Positions 50,612 to 60,609 of a stretch of 64,000 bases of DNA are shown in pieces. Source of the stretch: Nocardia paucivorans NBRC 100373 (GTDB lineage Bacteria; Actinomycetota; Actinomycetes; Mycobacteriales; Mycobacteriaceae); NCBI RefSeq assembly GCF_000308675.1, contig NZ_BAGE01000001.1, positions 124,001 to 188,000 of the forward strand, given 5' to 3'. Both the position numbers and the translations under genes were made by a program. Each line of letters begins with the position of its first letter. Positions within the stretch are counted from its first letter, which is position 1. Below the pieces are notes generated by a model. The model made no database searches. It was not told the origin of the DNA and saw only the letters and a list, made by a program, of their open reading frames with translations.

Positions 50612-53600
50612 GTGTCAGGAGTCGCCATAGCAGTACCGACGAAGACGTCGCCCGAACCCGTCACGGTCGCCCCCCGGGACTTTCGAGTGGCGCGCCTGCT
50701 CGCCGTGGTTTTCGGAATATTGGGGGCCTTGTTCGCACTGGCGACGCCGTTTCTGCCGGTCGTCCAGACAACGGCGACACTGAGTTGGCCGCAAAACGGC
50801 GCGCTCGGCAATGTGCAGGCGCCGTTGATGTCGCAGGTGCCGATCGAGCTCACGGCGAGCATCCCCTGCGCCGCGGTGCAGCAGCTACCTCCGCAGGGCG
50901 GCATGTTGCTCGCCACTGCACCTCCGCAGGGCGACCGGGCGGCGCTGGAGGCGCTGTTCGTGCGGGTCTCGCAGGACTCCGTCGATGTGGTGGATCGCAA
51001 TGCGGTGGTCGCCTCGGCTCCGCGTGCGGAGATGACCAACTGTTCGTCGATTGTCATCGACTCCGATATCGACCGAACCCAGGCCACGTTCCAGGGCCTG
51101 ACCAATGAGGCGGGCGATCCTCTGGAAGGGCAGCTGATCGGTGATCTGCGCCCGCAGGTGGTGGGTGTGTTCAGCGATCTGACGGGCGCAGTGCCCGAGG
51201 GTCTGACGTTCGACGCGACCATCGACACCCGGTTCAGCTCCAGCCCGACGGTGATCAAGCTCGTCGCGATGATCGCCGCGGTGTTGTGCACGCTTATCGC
51301 GCTGGGTGCGTTGGCCCGGCTGGATACCAGCGACGGTCGCGGTCATCGCCGGTTCTTCCCGGCGAACTGGTTCAAACCGACCTGGGCGGACGCCGCCGTC
51401 ATCGGCACCTTGGTGCTCTGGCACTTCATCGGTGCCAATACCTCCGACGACGGTTACATCCTGAACATGGTCCGGGTGGCCCCGGAGGCCGGCTATATGG
51501 CCAACTATTTCCGTTGGTACGGCGTCCCGGAGGCGCCGTTCGGCTGGTACTACTACGTGATCCAGCTGTTCGCAGAGGTCTCCACCGCCAGCCCGTGGGT
51601 GCGTCTACCGGCCCTGGCCTGCGGAATTCTGTGCTGGATGCTGATCAGCCGCGAGGTGGTGCCGCGACTGGGCCGTGGCCTGCGCGGTATGCGCGGTAGC
51701 CGCGCGGCGCAGCTGCGGTTCGGCAGTGTCCCGCTGTGGACCGGTGGTCTGGTCTTCCTGGCGTTCTGGCTGCCCTACGACAACGGTCTGCGTTCCGAGC
51801 CGATCGTGGCGCTGGGCGCTCTGCTGACCTGGGTGTCGATCGAACGGGCCATTGCCACCGCCCGCCTGCTGCCCGCCGCGGTCGCGGTGGTGGTGGCGGC
51901 ATTCACCCTGGCGGCGGCGCCTACCGGTCTGATGTGTGTGGCGGCGCTGCTGGCCGGTATCCGGCCGATCACCCGGCTGGTGGTGCGTCGGCATCGTGAA
52001 CACGGCACGGTGGCGTTGCTGGCGCCGCTCGCCGCGGCCGGGTTCCTGGTGCTGACCGTGGTGTTCTCCGATCAGACCTTCGCCGGGATCATGGAGGCCA
52101 ACCGTGTGCGGCAGCTGACCGGTCCGAACCTGGCCTGGTACGAGGACTACCTGCGCTACTACTACCTGTTCGTGGAAACCGTCGACGGTTCGCTGTCGCG
52201 TCGGTTCGCGTTCCTGGTGATGTTGCTGTGCCTGTTCACCACCATGCTGGTGTTGCTGCGCCGGCGTCGGGTGCCGGGTATCGCCGCCGCTCCGACCTGG
52301 CGGTTGATGGGCGTGGTCTACGGAACGATCTTCTTCATGATGTTCAACCCGACGAAGTGGACCCACCACTTCGGTGCATACGCCGGTATCGCCGGTTCTC
52401 TGGCGGCGGTGACGGCGGTGGCGGTGTCGGCGACGGCGCTGCGGGCGCGCAAGAATCGGGCGATCTTCCTGGCCGGTCTGTTGTTCGTCCTGGCCGTGGC
52501 GTTCTCCGGCATCAACGGGTACTGGTATGTGTCCAGCTACGGTGTTCCGTGGTTCGACAAGCGGGTGTCGTTGCACGGATACCAGTCCAATACCGCGATT
52601 CTGATCCTGTTCGGTGTGGCCCTGGCCCTGGTGGCCTGGCATTCGCTGCGAGAGGGCTACGCCAAACCGCCGAGTTCGTCGCGTACCACGCGCGGTCGAC
52701 GGATCCGGAAATTCGCCGCCATCCCATTGACGCTGGTGGCCGCGGCCATGGTGTTGTTCGAGGTGCTGTCACTGGCGAAAGGCGCCTATTCGCAGTACCC
52801 GGCGTATTCGCTGGCCCGCTCGAACACCGACGCGCTCACCGGCAAGAGCTGCGGTCTGGCCAATGATGTGCTGGTGGAGACCGATCCGAACGCCGGGCTG
52901 TTGCAGCCGATCATCGACCCGGCGAATCCGCCCACCAATCCGAACGATCCGCTCGCCGGTGTCGATCCGGTGGGCTTCGATCCCAATGGGGTGCCCGATG
53001 ATCTGTCCGCCGACGCCGTCGAGGTGAAGCCGGGTACCGGCAATACCTCCAGCCAATCGGTGGGCGCGGCGTTCGCCGAAGGCCAGAGCGCCGGCACCGG
53101 CGGTGGGCAGGGTGCACTCGGGGTGAACGGCAGTACGGTTGCGCTGCCGTTCGGCCTGGACCCGGCCACCACTCCGGTGCTGGGCAGCTACCAGAACGGG
53201 GTACAGCAGCCGGCGCATCTCACCTCCAGCTGGTACGCCCTGCCCGAACGTTCGCCGGATGCCCCGCTGATCGTGATCAGCGCGGCGGGCCGCATTCTGT
53301 CCTACGACGACACCGGCGCCATGCAGTACGGCCAGTCGCTCGTGGTGGAATACGGTAAACGGCAGTCCGACGGTACGGTCACCGCGTTGGGCACCTACCT
53401 GCCGCGCGATATCGGTCCGGCTCCGTCGTGGCGGAATCTGCGGGTGCCGTTGGACGAGATCGCTGCCGATGCCGACGCGGTACGTATCGTTGCCAACGAT
53501 CCGATTCTGATCGGCGACCAGTGGCTGGCCTTCACCCCGCCGCGGGTGCCGACCCTGCAGACGATCAACAGCTACCTCGGTTCCGAGCAGCCGATCCTGC

Positions 53601-53938
53601 TGGACTGGGCGGTGGGTCTGCAGTTCCCCTGCCAGCGGCCGTTCTACCACCGCAACGGTGTGGCCGAGGTGCCCCGCTACCGCATCCTGCCCGACCGGCC
53701 ACTGGCGGTGAGCTCCACCAATACCTGGCAGGCCCAGGAGTTCGGTGGACCGCTCGGCTTCTCGCAGATGCTGGCGAAATCGGTCACCGTCCCCACTTAC
53801 CTGCGGGACGACTGGGCCCGGGACTGGGGCTCGTTGGAACGTTACGAGCAGTATTACGAGGCCACCCCGGCGAAGCTGGAAACCGGAACCGCCACGCGCT
53901 CCGGTTTCTGGGACCCGGGCCGGTTGCGGGTGTTCTGA
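50612..53938 (+). CDS. emb: Arabinosyltransferase of the EmbABC family (copy 1)
   Basis: This 1108-aa GT-C membrane enzyme polymerises arabinan from decaprenyl-phospho-arabinose. A first helix (about residues 28-50) is followed by a periplasmic jelly-roll domain, helices from about 215, and the catalytic loop [13 protein letters not shown] (Asp279-Asp280). Further motifs are [34 protein letters not shown] (about 577-591) and a C-terminal carbohydrate-binding region from about 850 ([18 protein letters not shown]). A Ser/Gly-rich linker lies near 815-850. Ethambutol acts on this family; ILxM after DDGY keeps the Met equivalent to EmbB Met306. It looks closest to EmbB/EmbC; a single letter cannot be fixed here. 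Confidence 0.94.
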   Translation: MSGVAIAVPTKTSPEPVTVAPRDFRVARLLAVVFGILGALFALATPFLPVVQTTATLSWPQNGALGNVQAPLMSQVPIELTASIPCAAVQQLPPQGGMLLATAPPQGDRAALEALFVRVSQDSVDVVDRNAVVASAPRAEMTNCSSIVIDSDIDRTQATFQGLTNEAGDPLEGQLIGDLRPQVVGVFSDLTGAVPEGLTFDATIDTRFSSSPTVIKLVAMIAAVLCTLIALGALARLDTSDGRGHRRFFPANWFKPTWADAAVIGTLVLWHFIGANTSDDGYILNMVRVAPEAGYMANYFRWYGVPEAPFGWYYYVIQLFAEVSTASPWVRLPALACGILCWMLISREVVPRLGRGLRGMRGSRAAQLRFGSVPLWTGGLVFLAFWLPYDNGLRSEPIVALGALLTWVSIERAIATARLLPAAVAVVVAAFTLAAAPTGLMCVAALLAGIRPITRLVVRRHREHGTVALLAPLAAAGFLVLTVVFSDQTFAGIMEANRVRQLTGPNLAWYEDYLRYYYLFVETVDGSLSRRFAFLVMLLCLFTTMLVLLRRRRVPGIAAAPTWRLMGVVYGTIFFMMFNPTKWTHHFGAYAGIAGSLAAVTAVAVSATALRARKNRAIFLAGLLFVLAVAFSGINGYWYVSSYGVPWFDKRVSLHGYQSNTAILILFGVALALVAWHSLREGYAKPPSSSRTTRGRRIRKFAAIPLTLVAAAMVLFEVLSLAKGAYSQYPAYSLARSNTDALTGKSCGLANDVLVETDPNAGLLQPIIDPANPPTNPNDPLAGVDPVGFDPNGVPDDLSADAVEVKPGTGNTSSQSVGAAFAEGQSAGTGGGQGALGVNGSTVALPFGLDPATTPVLGSYQNGVQQPAHLTSSWYALPERSPDAPLIVISAAGRILSYDDTGAMQYGQSLVVEYGKRQSDGTVTALGTYLPRDIGPAPSWRNLRVPLDEIAADADAVRIVANDPILIGDQWLAFTPPRVPTLQTINSYLGSEQPILLDWAVGLQFPCQRPFYHRNGVAEVPRYRILPDRPLAVSSTNTWQAQEFGGPLGFSQMLAKSVTVPTYLRDDWARDWGSLERYEQYYEATPAKLETGTATRSGFWDPGRLRVF

Positions 53939-53948
53939 GCCGCGATAC

Positions 53949-53986
53949 GGTTCCGCGGATCGCCGGCCCGGCCGGTCCGCGGAACC
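53949..53986. terminator. First hairpin between the converging emb genes
   Basis: The outer 11-bp stem GGTTCCGCGGA (53949-53959) and TCCGCGGAACC (53976-53986) continues after a 3-nt bulge into an inner CCGGCC/GGCCGG stem. It starts 10 nt after the stop of the plus-strand emb gene. Confidence 0.75.
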
Positions 53987-54020
53987 GGTCGAAGGGCCAC
54001 GAAACCGAAGCGGTACGAAA

Positions 54021-54070
54021 CACTGTGGGCCGCCGCCCGGACAGGTTGTCCGAGGCGGCGGCCCACAGTG
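54021..54070. terminator. Second, 23-bp hairpin between the converging emb genes
   Basis: Arms 54021-54043 and 54047-54070 form a 23-bp stem with a single bulged A (54053) and a 3-nt loop (GGT). It is the longest stem seen in the window. It would terminate transcripts coming from both emb genes. Confidence 0.85.
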
Positions 54071-54133
54071 CCGAAGTGGTGGTGCGGAGTTCGGCTGGTC
54101 GAGCCGGCTGCCCCGCGTTCGGTGTTCGGTGCG

Positions 54134-54331
54134 TCAGACGCGTGCCATCCGCATATTGAGTTCGCGGCGCAGCACTTCCGGATCGGGTAGCCGGTTGAGC
54201 ACCCGCAGTACCGTAGGACGCAGCTCGCGCTGCTCTTCCTCGGTGAGTAGTCCGACGAGATCGCGCAGGTCCATGTCATCGAGTTCCGCCGTCATGCAGC
54301 ACAGGTTACGAGCGGATCCGGATTCCGTCAT
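54134..54331 (-). CDS. Small acidic helical protein downstream of an emb gene
   Basis: This 65-aa reading frame has GGGAAAGGG just 6-7 nt before ATG 54331, one of the better ribosome sites in the area. The protein is mostly predicted helix: DDMDLRDLVGLLTEEEQRELRP and VLRVLNRLPDPEVLRRELNMRM. There is no signal or membrane segment, and no homologue that I recognise. It lies 83 nt after the minus-strand emb gene, on the same strand, and ends before the double hairpin, so it is probably co-transcribed with that gene. Whether it is translated is not certain. Confidence 0.6.
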   Translation of the reverse strand: MTESGSARNLCCMTAELDDMDLRDLVGLLTEEEQRELRPTVLRVLNRLPDPEVLRRELNMRMARV

Positions 54332-54414
54332 CCGACACCCTTTCCCTCACCTGGGAGGGTTTCAAACTGTGAGGAAACCCACAACGGTCAGAGGCGGTTG
54401 CCCGCCCGCCCGAT

Positions 54415-57400
54415 TCACTGGACCCGGATCGGGTCGTCGGTCTCCCATCCCATGCGAGTTCGCACCTGCACCGTCGGATCCGCGGTCCGGGCGTCGGGCA
54501 CATACGGAGTGAACCGTTCCAACGAGCCCCAGTCGCGACCCCAGTCGTCGCGCAGATAAGCGGGAACGGTCTCGGCCCGCAACAGCAGTTCCGTCCAGCC
54601 CAGCGGGCCGCCGCCGATATGGTCCTGCCAGGCATTGGAGGCGTCGGAGCCGACCCGGTCGGGCAGAATGCGGTAGCGGGGCACCTCGGCGATACCGTCG
54701 TGGTGGTCGAACGGGCGCTGGCAGGGGAAAGCGAGTCCGACATGCCAGTCCAACAGCACCGGATCGGTGTGTCCCACTACGGAATCGAGGGTGGCCAGGC
54801 GTGGTAGCCGGGGCGGGGTGACCGCCAACCACTGCCGTTCGGTGATGTCGTTGTCCACCGCCACCAGTCGTACCGCGTTCACCTCGTGGGGTAGCCGGTC
54901 CAGCGGCACCCGCAGGTTCCGCCAGGACGGCGACGGGCCGATATCGAGCGGGGACACCGAGCCCAATACCTGCACGGACCCATCCGCGGCGCGGGTGCCG
55001 TACTCCAACAGCAGTTCCTGGCCATAGGTGACCACACCGTCGGAGTCGACCGACCGGATCCGTCCGGCGGCGGTGATGGCGAGCACCCGATAGGCCGGAT
55101 CGGCGCGCATGCTGTCGGACAGGTCCAGGCGATACCACTGCGAGGTGAGTTTCGCCTGCTGCTGTTCGCCCTGCCGATAGCTGCCGAGTACGGGGGTGCG
55201 GGCCGGATCGAGGCCGAACGGTAGTGCCACCGTGGACCCGTTGATTCCCGGTTCTGCGGTGGTACCGCCGCCGGTGCCCGCGCCGGTGGTGTCGGTGGTC
55301 TTGTTCTCGGTATCCGATTCGACCGAGTTCGCGCTTCCGCTCACCGTTTCCTCGGCGTCGGCGGTCAGATCGCGCGCCACCCCATTGGGGGTGAAACCCA
55401 CCGTCTGCGCATCCGGATCGGTGGAGATGAGACCGTCCGCCGGTGCGCCCTCGTAGGGGAGCAGCAGGGAGTCGGCGGTATCGGTTTCCACCAGGACGTC
55501 GTCGGCGAGTCCGCACGGATCGCCGGCCAAGGAGCGCAGATTCGATTTGCCCACCGAATACGCCGGATACTGGCCCACCGCTGCCTTGGCCAGTGAGGCC
55601 ACCTCGAACAGCACCAGCAGCGCGGCGGCCACGGTCAGCGGGGCCGAGGCGTAACGGACCGTCCGGGACGGGGAGCCGGCACGTGAGCGGGACGTGGTCG
55701 ATAATCCGGCGCGATAGTGCAGCCAGAGCGCGACCAACAGCGCCACTCCGCTGAGACCGAGGAACAGGGTGGAAAAGCCCTTACCCGCCACCAGCGGCGC
55801 CTTGTCCCACCACGGGACACCATAGCTGGAGACATACCACCAGCCATTGGAACCGGTGAAAGTGATCGCCAGCAGGAACAGCACCGCCGCGGCGAACAAC
55901 GCCCGATTGCGTGGGGCGCGAATACCGTTGGTGCTCACCGCCACCGCGGCCAGCGCGGCCAGCGACCCGGCCAGACCCGCGTACACGCCGAAATGATGGG
56001 TCCACTTCGTCGGGGTGAACATCATCAGCAGCAGCGAGGCGAACACGATGCCGAGAATGCGCACCGACGGGCCGCGGGAGGTCCCCGGGATCCGTCCCTT
56101 GCGCAGCACCTGCAATACGCATACCAGCAGGCACAGCAGCATGAGCAGCACGCCGAACCGGCGGGCCAGTGAACCGTCCGGCGAGAGCATGAGCAGCGAA
56201 TCCCAGCGGGTGCGCTCGTCGAACCACGCCACGTTCGGGCCGACGATTGTGCGCACCCGGGTGGCCTCCAGCACCGTGGACAAGGTCTGGTCGGCGAAGA
56301 TCACCACCAGTACCAGCGTCCCGGCCGCCAGTCCGGGAGCGAGCAGCGATGCATAGCGCAGCACCGCGCCCGGAGCGGGCCCGCCGGCCCGTTTCACGAT
56401 GATCTGCAATACCGGACGGGATCCGGCGATCAGCGCCGCGATACAGATGAGCCCGGTGGGGCCGGCGGCCAGCGAGAAGGCCGCGACGAGCACCGCAACG
56501 GCCGCGGGCAGCAGCCGGGCGGTGGCGATGGCACGTTCGATGGAGCACCAGGTCAACAGCGCGCCCGCGGCGATGAGCGGTTCCGGGCGCAGACCGTTGT
56601 CGTAGGGGAGCCAGAAGGTGAGGAACACCAGTCCGGCGGTCCACAGCGCCACCTTGTTGTCGCGTATCCGGGCGCCCAGCCGGGGCAGCACCTCGCGGCT
56701 GATCACCATCCAGCAGACGATTCCCGCGAGCAAGGTTGGTAGCCGGATCCACGGGCTGGCGTCGGAGATGCGTGACATCCAGCCCAATACCTCGTACGAC
56801 CAGCCGAACGGTGCCTCCGGCACCCCGAACCAGCGGTAGTAGTTGGCCAGGTATCCGGAGCGCTCGACGGTGCGCGCCATGCTCAGGATGTAGCCGTCGT
56901 CGGAGGTGTTGGCGCCGAAGAGATGCCAGCCGACCAGGGTGCCGAGGATTGTGATATCGGCGAGTCCGAACCGCCACCAGTGCGCGGGCAGGAAGCGCCG
57001 TGCCCGTCGGCCGTCGGTGACATCGAGCAGGTGCAGGGCGATCAGGGCGATCACCGTGCACAGCGCCGCCGCGAGTATGGCGGCCAGTTTCAGCGGGGTG
57101 GGTGAGGAGGTGAACCGGGAATCGAGGTCGGCGTGCAACCGGATACCGTCGAGCCGGTCGGCGTCCAGATCGGTGAACACCCCGACCAGTTGCGGTCGGA
57201 TATCCCGATCCACCTGGGCGGCGAACGATGTTCCGTCCGACCGCTGCGCGCCGACGAGCTCCGCCGTGGTGGCCGCGGCCGTCGAGGAGACGGTGAGGGA
57301 TTCGCAGTTCGCGAGCTCATCGCGGCTCGCCGAGAGCAATGGCACATCGCGCAGCAACACCGAGAGGGTGTCGTCGTGGACCGCCACCACCAGACCGCGC

Positions 57401-57681
57401 GACGAGGCCTGTCCCGAATCGACCGGGACGGTCGAGACCAGGGTGCCGGTGGTTTCCCGTACGACCTGGCACGGCACCGTGAGATCCATTCGCAGCGGCT
57501 GGTAACTCACCAGCGGCGCCTCGACACTGGTCGCCCCCGCCTGGGGCCAGTCCAGGGCGGCATGGTCCTGCCGCACCGGGAGCAGCGGCGTCAGCAGTGC
57601 CAGCACGAATCCGAGAAGCCCGGAGACGAGGGCGATCAGACGGATGCGGGTCGATGCTCGGGGGGTTCGTTCCGGTCGCAC
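54415..57681 (-). CDS. emb: Arabinosyltransferase of the EmbABC family (copy 2)
   Basis: This 1088-aa paralogue of copy 1 has the same layout: first helix (about residues 12-32), periplasmic domain, catalytic loop [13 protein letters not shown] (Asp261-Asp262), [34 protein letters not shown] and a C-terminal LLDWHVGLAFPCQRPFDH region. The linker before the C-terminal domain is Thr/Ser/Glu-rich rather than Gly-rich. GTG 57681 is the start. It is transcribed towards copy 1 and is divergent from a TetR regulator. It lies nearer aftA, the neighbour of embC in M. tuberculosis, but its subtype is unresolved. Confidence 0.94.
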   Translation of the reverse strand: MRPERTPRASTRIRLIALVSGLLGFVLALLTPLLPVRQDHAALDWPQAGATSVEAPLVSYQPLRMDLTVPCQVVRETTGTLVSTVPVDSGQASSRGLVVAVHDDTLSVLLRDVPLLSASRDELANCESLTVSSTAAATTAELVGAQRSDGTSFAAQVDRDIRPQLVGVFTDLDADRLDGIRLHADLDSRFTSSPTPLKLAAILAAALCTVIALIALHLLDVTDGRRARRFLPAHWWRFGLADITILGTLVGWHLFGANTSDDGYILSMARTVERSGYLANYYRWFGVPEAPFGWSYEVLGWMSRISDASPWIRLPTLLAGIVCWMVISREVLPRLGARIRDNKVALWTAGLVFLTFWLPYDNGLRPEPLIAAGALLTWCSIERAIATARLLPAAVAVLVAAFSLAAGPTGLICIAALIAGSRPVLQIIVKRAGGPAPGAVLRYASLLAPGLAAGTLVLVVIFADQTLSTVLEATRVRTIVGPNVAWFDERTRWDSLLMLSPDGSLARRFGVLLMLLCLLVCVLQVLRKGRIPGTSRGPSVRILGIVFASLLLMMFTPTKWTHHFGVYAGLAGSLAALAAVAVSTNGIRAPRNRALFAAAVLFLLAITFTGSNGWWYVSSYGVPWWDKAPLVAGKGFSTLFLGLSGVALLVALWLHYRAGLSTTSRSRAGSPSRTVRYASAPLTVAAALLVLFEVASLAKAAVGQYPAYSVGKSNLRSLAGDPCGLADDVLVETDTADSLLLPYEGAPADGLISTDPDAQTVGFTPNGVARDLTADAEETVSGSANSVESDTENKTTDTTGAGTGGGTTAEPGINGSTVALPFGLDPARTPVLGSYRQGEQQQAKLTSQWYRLDLSDSMRADPAYRVLAITAAGRIRSVDSDGVVTYGQELLLEYGTRAADGSVQVLGSVSPLDIGPSPSWRNLRVPLDRLPHEVNAVRLVAVDNDITERQWLAVTPPRLPRLATLDSVVGHTDPVLLDWHVGLAFPCQRPFDHHDGIAEVPRYRILPDRVGSDASNAWQDHIGGGPLGWTELLLRAETVPAYLRDDWGRDWGSLERFTPYVPDARTADPTVQVRTRMGWETDDPIRVQ

Positions 57682-57733
57682 GGGGAGACTCTATGACCTG
57701 CCTCCTCCCCGCCGAGCGCCGCCTCCGGGGCGC

Positions 57734-57757
57734 GCGTATCCGCCGGGGGCGTATCCG
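57734..57757. repeat. Short direct repeat in the emb-tetR intergenic region
   Basis: GCGTATCCG occurs at 57734-57742 and 57749-57757, giving a 15-bp period. It lies about 53 nt upstream of the emb copy 2 start and could be a second control element. Confidence 0.3.
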
Positions 57758-57786
57758 GCCGGGAAGCTTTATCTGCGACAGGATAT

Positions 57787-57802
57787 CTAGCATTGCTATG
57801 AT
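57787..57802. promoter_or_regulatory. Candidate TetR operator over a leaderless tetR promoter
   Basis: TAGCATTGCTA (57788-57798) is a palindrome with 5-bp arms and a 1-nt centre. It overlaps TATGAT (57797-57802), a good -10 that ends 6 nt before ATG 57809, with a GCGACA -35-like hexamer 16 nt further upstream. The 12-mer CTAGCATTGCTA recurs with one change at the start of emb copy 1. Confidence 0.5.
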
Positions 57803-57808
57803 CCCGGC

Positions 57809-58402
57809 ATGTCCGCCATCAGCGAACGCCGCGAACGGGAACGCGCGCAACGCCATCGGCTGATCGTCACGGCCGCACGCGAACTCGCTGAGACCGAGGG
57901 CTGGGAGGCGGTGACGACACGGCGGCTGGCCGAACGGGTGGAATACAGCCAACCGGTTCTGTACAGCCACTTCGACGGCAAGGACGCCATTGTGAACGCC
58001 GTCGCCATGGACGGGTTCGACGAACTCGCCGCACACCTGCGCCACGCCCGACGGGCCGTCGCCGAACCCGAGCAGGCCCTGCGTGCCATCTGCCGCGCCT
58101 ACCTGGAATTCGCGGCCGAGCGACCCGCCCTCTACCGGGCCATGTTCATCCTGCCCATCGACTCGAAGTTCGCGAGCGCCGACCCACCGCCACCGCTACG
58201 GGCCGCTTTTGCCGAGTTCGTCGCCTGCTTCCCCCCGGACGACGAGCGACGCGAGGCGGCCGCCGAAGTCCTCTGGAGCGCCTTGCACGGCATGGTCGTC
58301 CTACCGGCCTGCGGCCGTATACCCCCGGACGAGCAGGAGGAACGGCTCGACTTCCTCGTCACCCGGATCGCGGGTGCCCGGCCGGTATCGACCGCACCCT
58401 AG
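57809..58402 (+). CDS. TetR-family regulator divergent from an emb gene
   Basis: This 197-aa protein has an N-terminal helix-turn-helix (about residues 15-62; TAARELAETEGWEAVTTRRLAERVEYSQPVLYSHFDGKDAIV), the TetR signature. The C-terminal ligand domain has an RPALYRAMF helix and a WSALHGMVVL segment similar to the TetR_C WHG family. The effector is unknown. ATG 57809 has no ribosome site and lies right after a -10, so translation is probably leaderless. It is divergent from emb copy 2 (127 nt apart), so control of emb and of itself is the leading hypothesis. Confidence 0.88.
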   Translation: MSAISERRERERAQRHRLIVTAARELAETEGWEAVTTRRLAERVEYSQPVLYSHFDGKDAIVNAVAMDGFDELAAHLRHARRAVAEPEQALRAICRAYLEFAAERPALYRAMFILPIDSKFASADPPPPLRAAFAEFVACFPPDDERREAAAEVLWSALHGMVVLPACGRIPPDEQEERLDFLVTRIAGARPVSTAP

Positions 58403-58433
58403 CAGCGCACTCGGCCCCCGGTATCCGAGCGAG

Positions 58434-60431
58434 CTACCGATCCCGCACCACGACGAGGGTGAACGGCCCGATATCCGTGCTGGTGAAACGCGGGTCTGCG
58501 AATATCTTCCGCGGGAAGGCGACGGTGAATCGCCGCACGTTCGGATCATTCGGGTAGACGTCCTCGGTGAGCCGCAAGGTGTAGTTCTCCCCGCTACGAC
58601 GGAACAGGAACGCGTCCGGGGCCCGCCAGGGAGCCGCGGCCATGGCGTCGAGCAGTTGCTGGGGCGTGTCGAGTTCGCTCCACTCCTCGATGGTGGTGGT
58701 CCGGGCCGCGAAATCGGCGAGCGGATTGGCGTAGTGCGAGGTCATCCCCTGGAAACCGAAGTAGGGGTAGAAGGCCAGGAAGGTGGTGTCGCCGGTGAGC
58801 ACCACGGTATCGGAGCGTCGACGACCGGTCTGTTCCCGCAACGTGGTGTCGATCTCGCGGTAGTGCACCTCGGCCGCCGGATCCCGGCGATCGGCGCGGA
58901 CACCGTCGCCGTCGGTATCGGTGTAGGCGGTGGTGATCTCCGCGGCCAATACCCGAGGGATGTCCTGGGTGAAGGCGAGCGCGCCGATGGCAGCCACCGT
59001 CACCGCGGCCAACCGGAACCGAGCCGGTTCGTTGAAAGCCCGGTAGACCGCGCGGGCCCCTTCCACGAAGCCGAAACCGCCCGCCGCGGCCAGCAACACC
59101 AGCAGGATGGGTTCCAGCCGGAAGGACAGCAGCGTGGTCCCCGCCGCCGTGGCCGCCATGGACAGCAGCGACCACAGATAAACCGCCAGCACCCCGATAC
59201 CGAGTGATTGGGCCCGCCGGGACGACCCGGCCCGCAGCACCAGCCACAGCGTGCCGACCAGGCACAGCCCACCCAGCAGCGACAGGTTCGTCATCGGCAT
59301 AGGCAGTTGGGTGCCCGCTTCCGGCAGATAGTGGAAGGCGGTCCCGGACCGTGCGCCGACGCCCTCGAGCAACCGCAGCAGGAACGGCAGGTAGACGATG
59401 AGGCCGATCGCCCCCGCGACGACACCCATGAGGATCAGTCGTGGCAGCGGGGTGAGCGCGGCCCGGCGCGCACTGCCCACCGGTTCCCCACCGGTGCGGC
59501 GCCGCACCCGTTCGGCGACGCGATGCGCGTGTACGGCGAGTCCGGCGGCGATCACTGCCATCAGCACGATGGTGAACACCGCGAAGGCGAAGTACAGGGT
59601 GTAACAGACGGCCGCGAGCCCGAGGAACAGGCCGGTGCCGAGCGCGGCGCCCCAACCCCGTGCCGTCGCACCCGAATCCCGCGACGAGGCATCCCGTGCG
59701 TATTCGGCGGGTCGATGCAGGGCGCCCCAGGCCATGACCAGAACCGGCGGCAGCAGCACCGCGATGACCGCGCCGTAGGCCTCGGGCGAGGCATAGGCCA
59801 CCGTGACGGCGGTCACGGCCGCCGCGACCCCCACCGCCCAGTCCGCCCGCACCAGTTGCGACCACAGCACCAGCGCGATCACCGCGGCCACCGCGATCGA
59901 ACCGATCGCGTACGGCTTGAACGCTTCCCAGCCGTCCATGCCGAGCAGGTTGGCGAACCGTCCACCGACCCAGAACCAGCCCGCCGGGTAGAACGGCGGC
60001 AGATCGGCATAGGTCATATCGCGCAGTGCCGGGCTGTCGGTGAGTCGGGTGAGGTATTCGGTGCGGAACTCCTGGTCCACCGAAACCCCGAACAGATACA
60101 GCTTGGTGGCGGCCAGCGGCATGCCGAGGGTCACCGTGACGAAGGCGGCGATACCCGTCCAGGACAGCAGTTTCGCCATCCACCGTGCCCGTCGCAACCG
60201 CAGCAGCGCGATTGCGCCCGCCACCATGACGGCGGATACCACCTGCCCCACCGTGGTGAGCGCCCGCGTGACATTCGACGAATTGAAGGCGGGCCAATCC
60301 ACCTGTGAAAAGGCGACCAGCCCAATGGCGGTGACCACCGTGGCGACCACTGCCGCCGCCAACGCCTCACCGAGAGCGGTCCCGGCCCGGCGCACCAGCG
60401 GTCCCGGTCGCGCCCTGTCGTTCGTCGTCAT
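58434..60431 (-). CDS. aftA: Galactan arabinofuranosyltransferase AftA
   Basis: This 665-aa GT-C membrane enzyme puts the first arabinose on galactan, priming Emb action. About eleven helices are seen. The first periplasmic loop has QEFRTEYLTRLTD and the catalytic-type acidic segment before LPPFYPAGWFWVGGR (about residues 145-160). The soluble C-terminal domain (about 480-665) ends VVVRDR. ATG 60431 (MTTNDR) is preferred, with GGAGG 11 nt upstream; ATG 60455 is possible. Rv3792 has 643 residues. It converges with tetR, 31 nt apart, and lies after the dprE1-dprE2 terminator. Confidence 0.93.
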   Translation of the reverse strand: MTTNDRARPGPLVRRAGTALGEALAAAVVATVVTAIGLVAFSQVDWPAFNSSNVTRALTTVGQVVSAVMVAGAIALLRLRRARWMAKLLSWTGIAAFVTVTLGMPLAATKLYLFGVSVDQEFRTEYLTRLTDSPALRDMTYADLPPFYPAGWFWVGGRFANLLGMDGWEAFKPYAIGSIAVAAVIALVLWSQLVRADWAVGVAAAVTAVTVAYASPEAYGAVIAVLLPPVLVMAWGALHRPAEYARDASSRDSGATARGWGAALGTGLFLGLAAVCYTLYFAFAVFTIVLMAVIAAGLAVHAHRVAERVRRRTGGEPVGSARRAALTPLPRLILMGVVAGAIGLIVYLPFLLRLLEGVGARSGTAFHYLPEAGTQLPMPMTNLSLLGGLCLVGTLWLVLRAGSSRRAQSLGIGVLAVYLWSLLSMAATAAGTTLLSFRLEPILLVLLAAAGGFGFVEGARAVYRAFNEPARFRLAAVTVAAIGALAFTQDIPRVLAAEITTAYTDTDGDGVRADRRDPAAEVHYREIDTTLREQTGRRRSDTVVLTGDTTFLAFYPYFGFQGMTSHYANPLADFAARTTTIEEWSELDTPQQLLDAMAAAPWRAPDAFLFRRSGENYTLRLTEDVYPNDPNVRRFTVAFPRKIFADPRFTSTDIGPFTLVVVRDR

Positions 60432-60609
60432 CGGCGTGCCAACCTCCGGCTCCATCCATACGCCTGCACGTCCGGGCCAGCCTAATGGAGTTTCGGCGCC
60501 ATGCCCTCGCGCCGGATCGGTTGTGCCGTATCGGAAAGATGGGGCGCAACGACCACATCACGACGTCGAGTCCGACGGTCCTTCGTGCACATCGACTCGT
60601 TCGAGCTCG

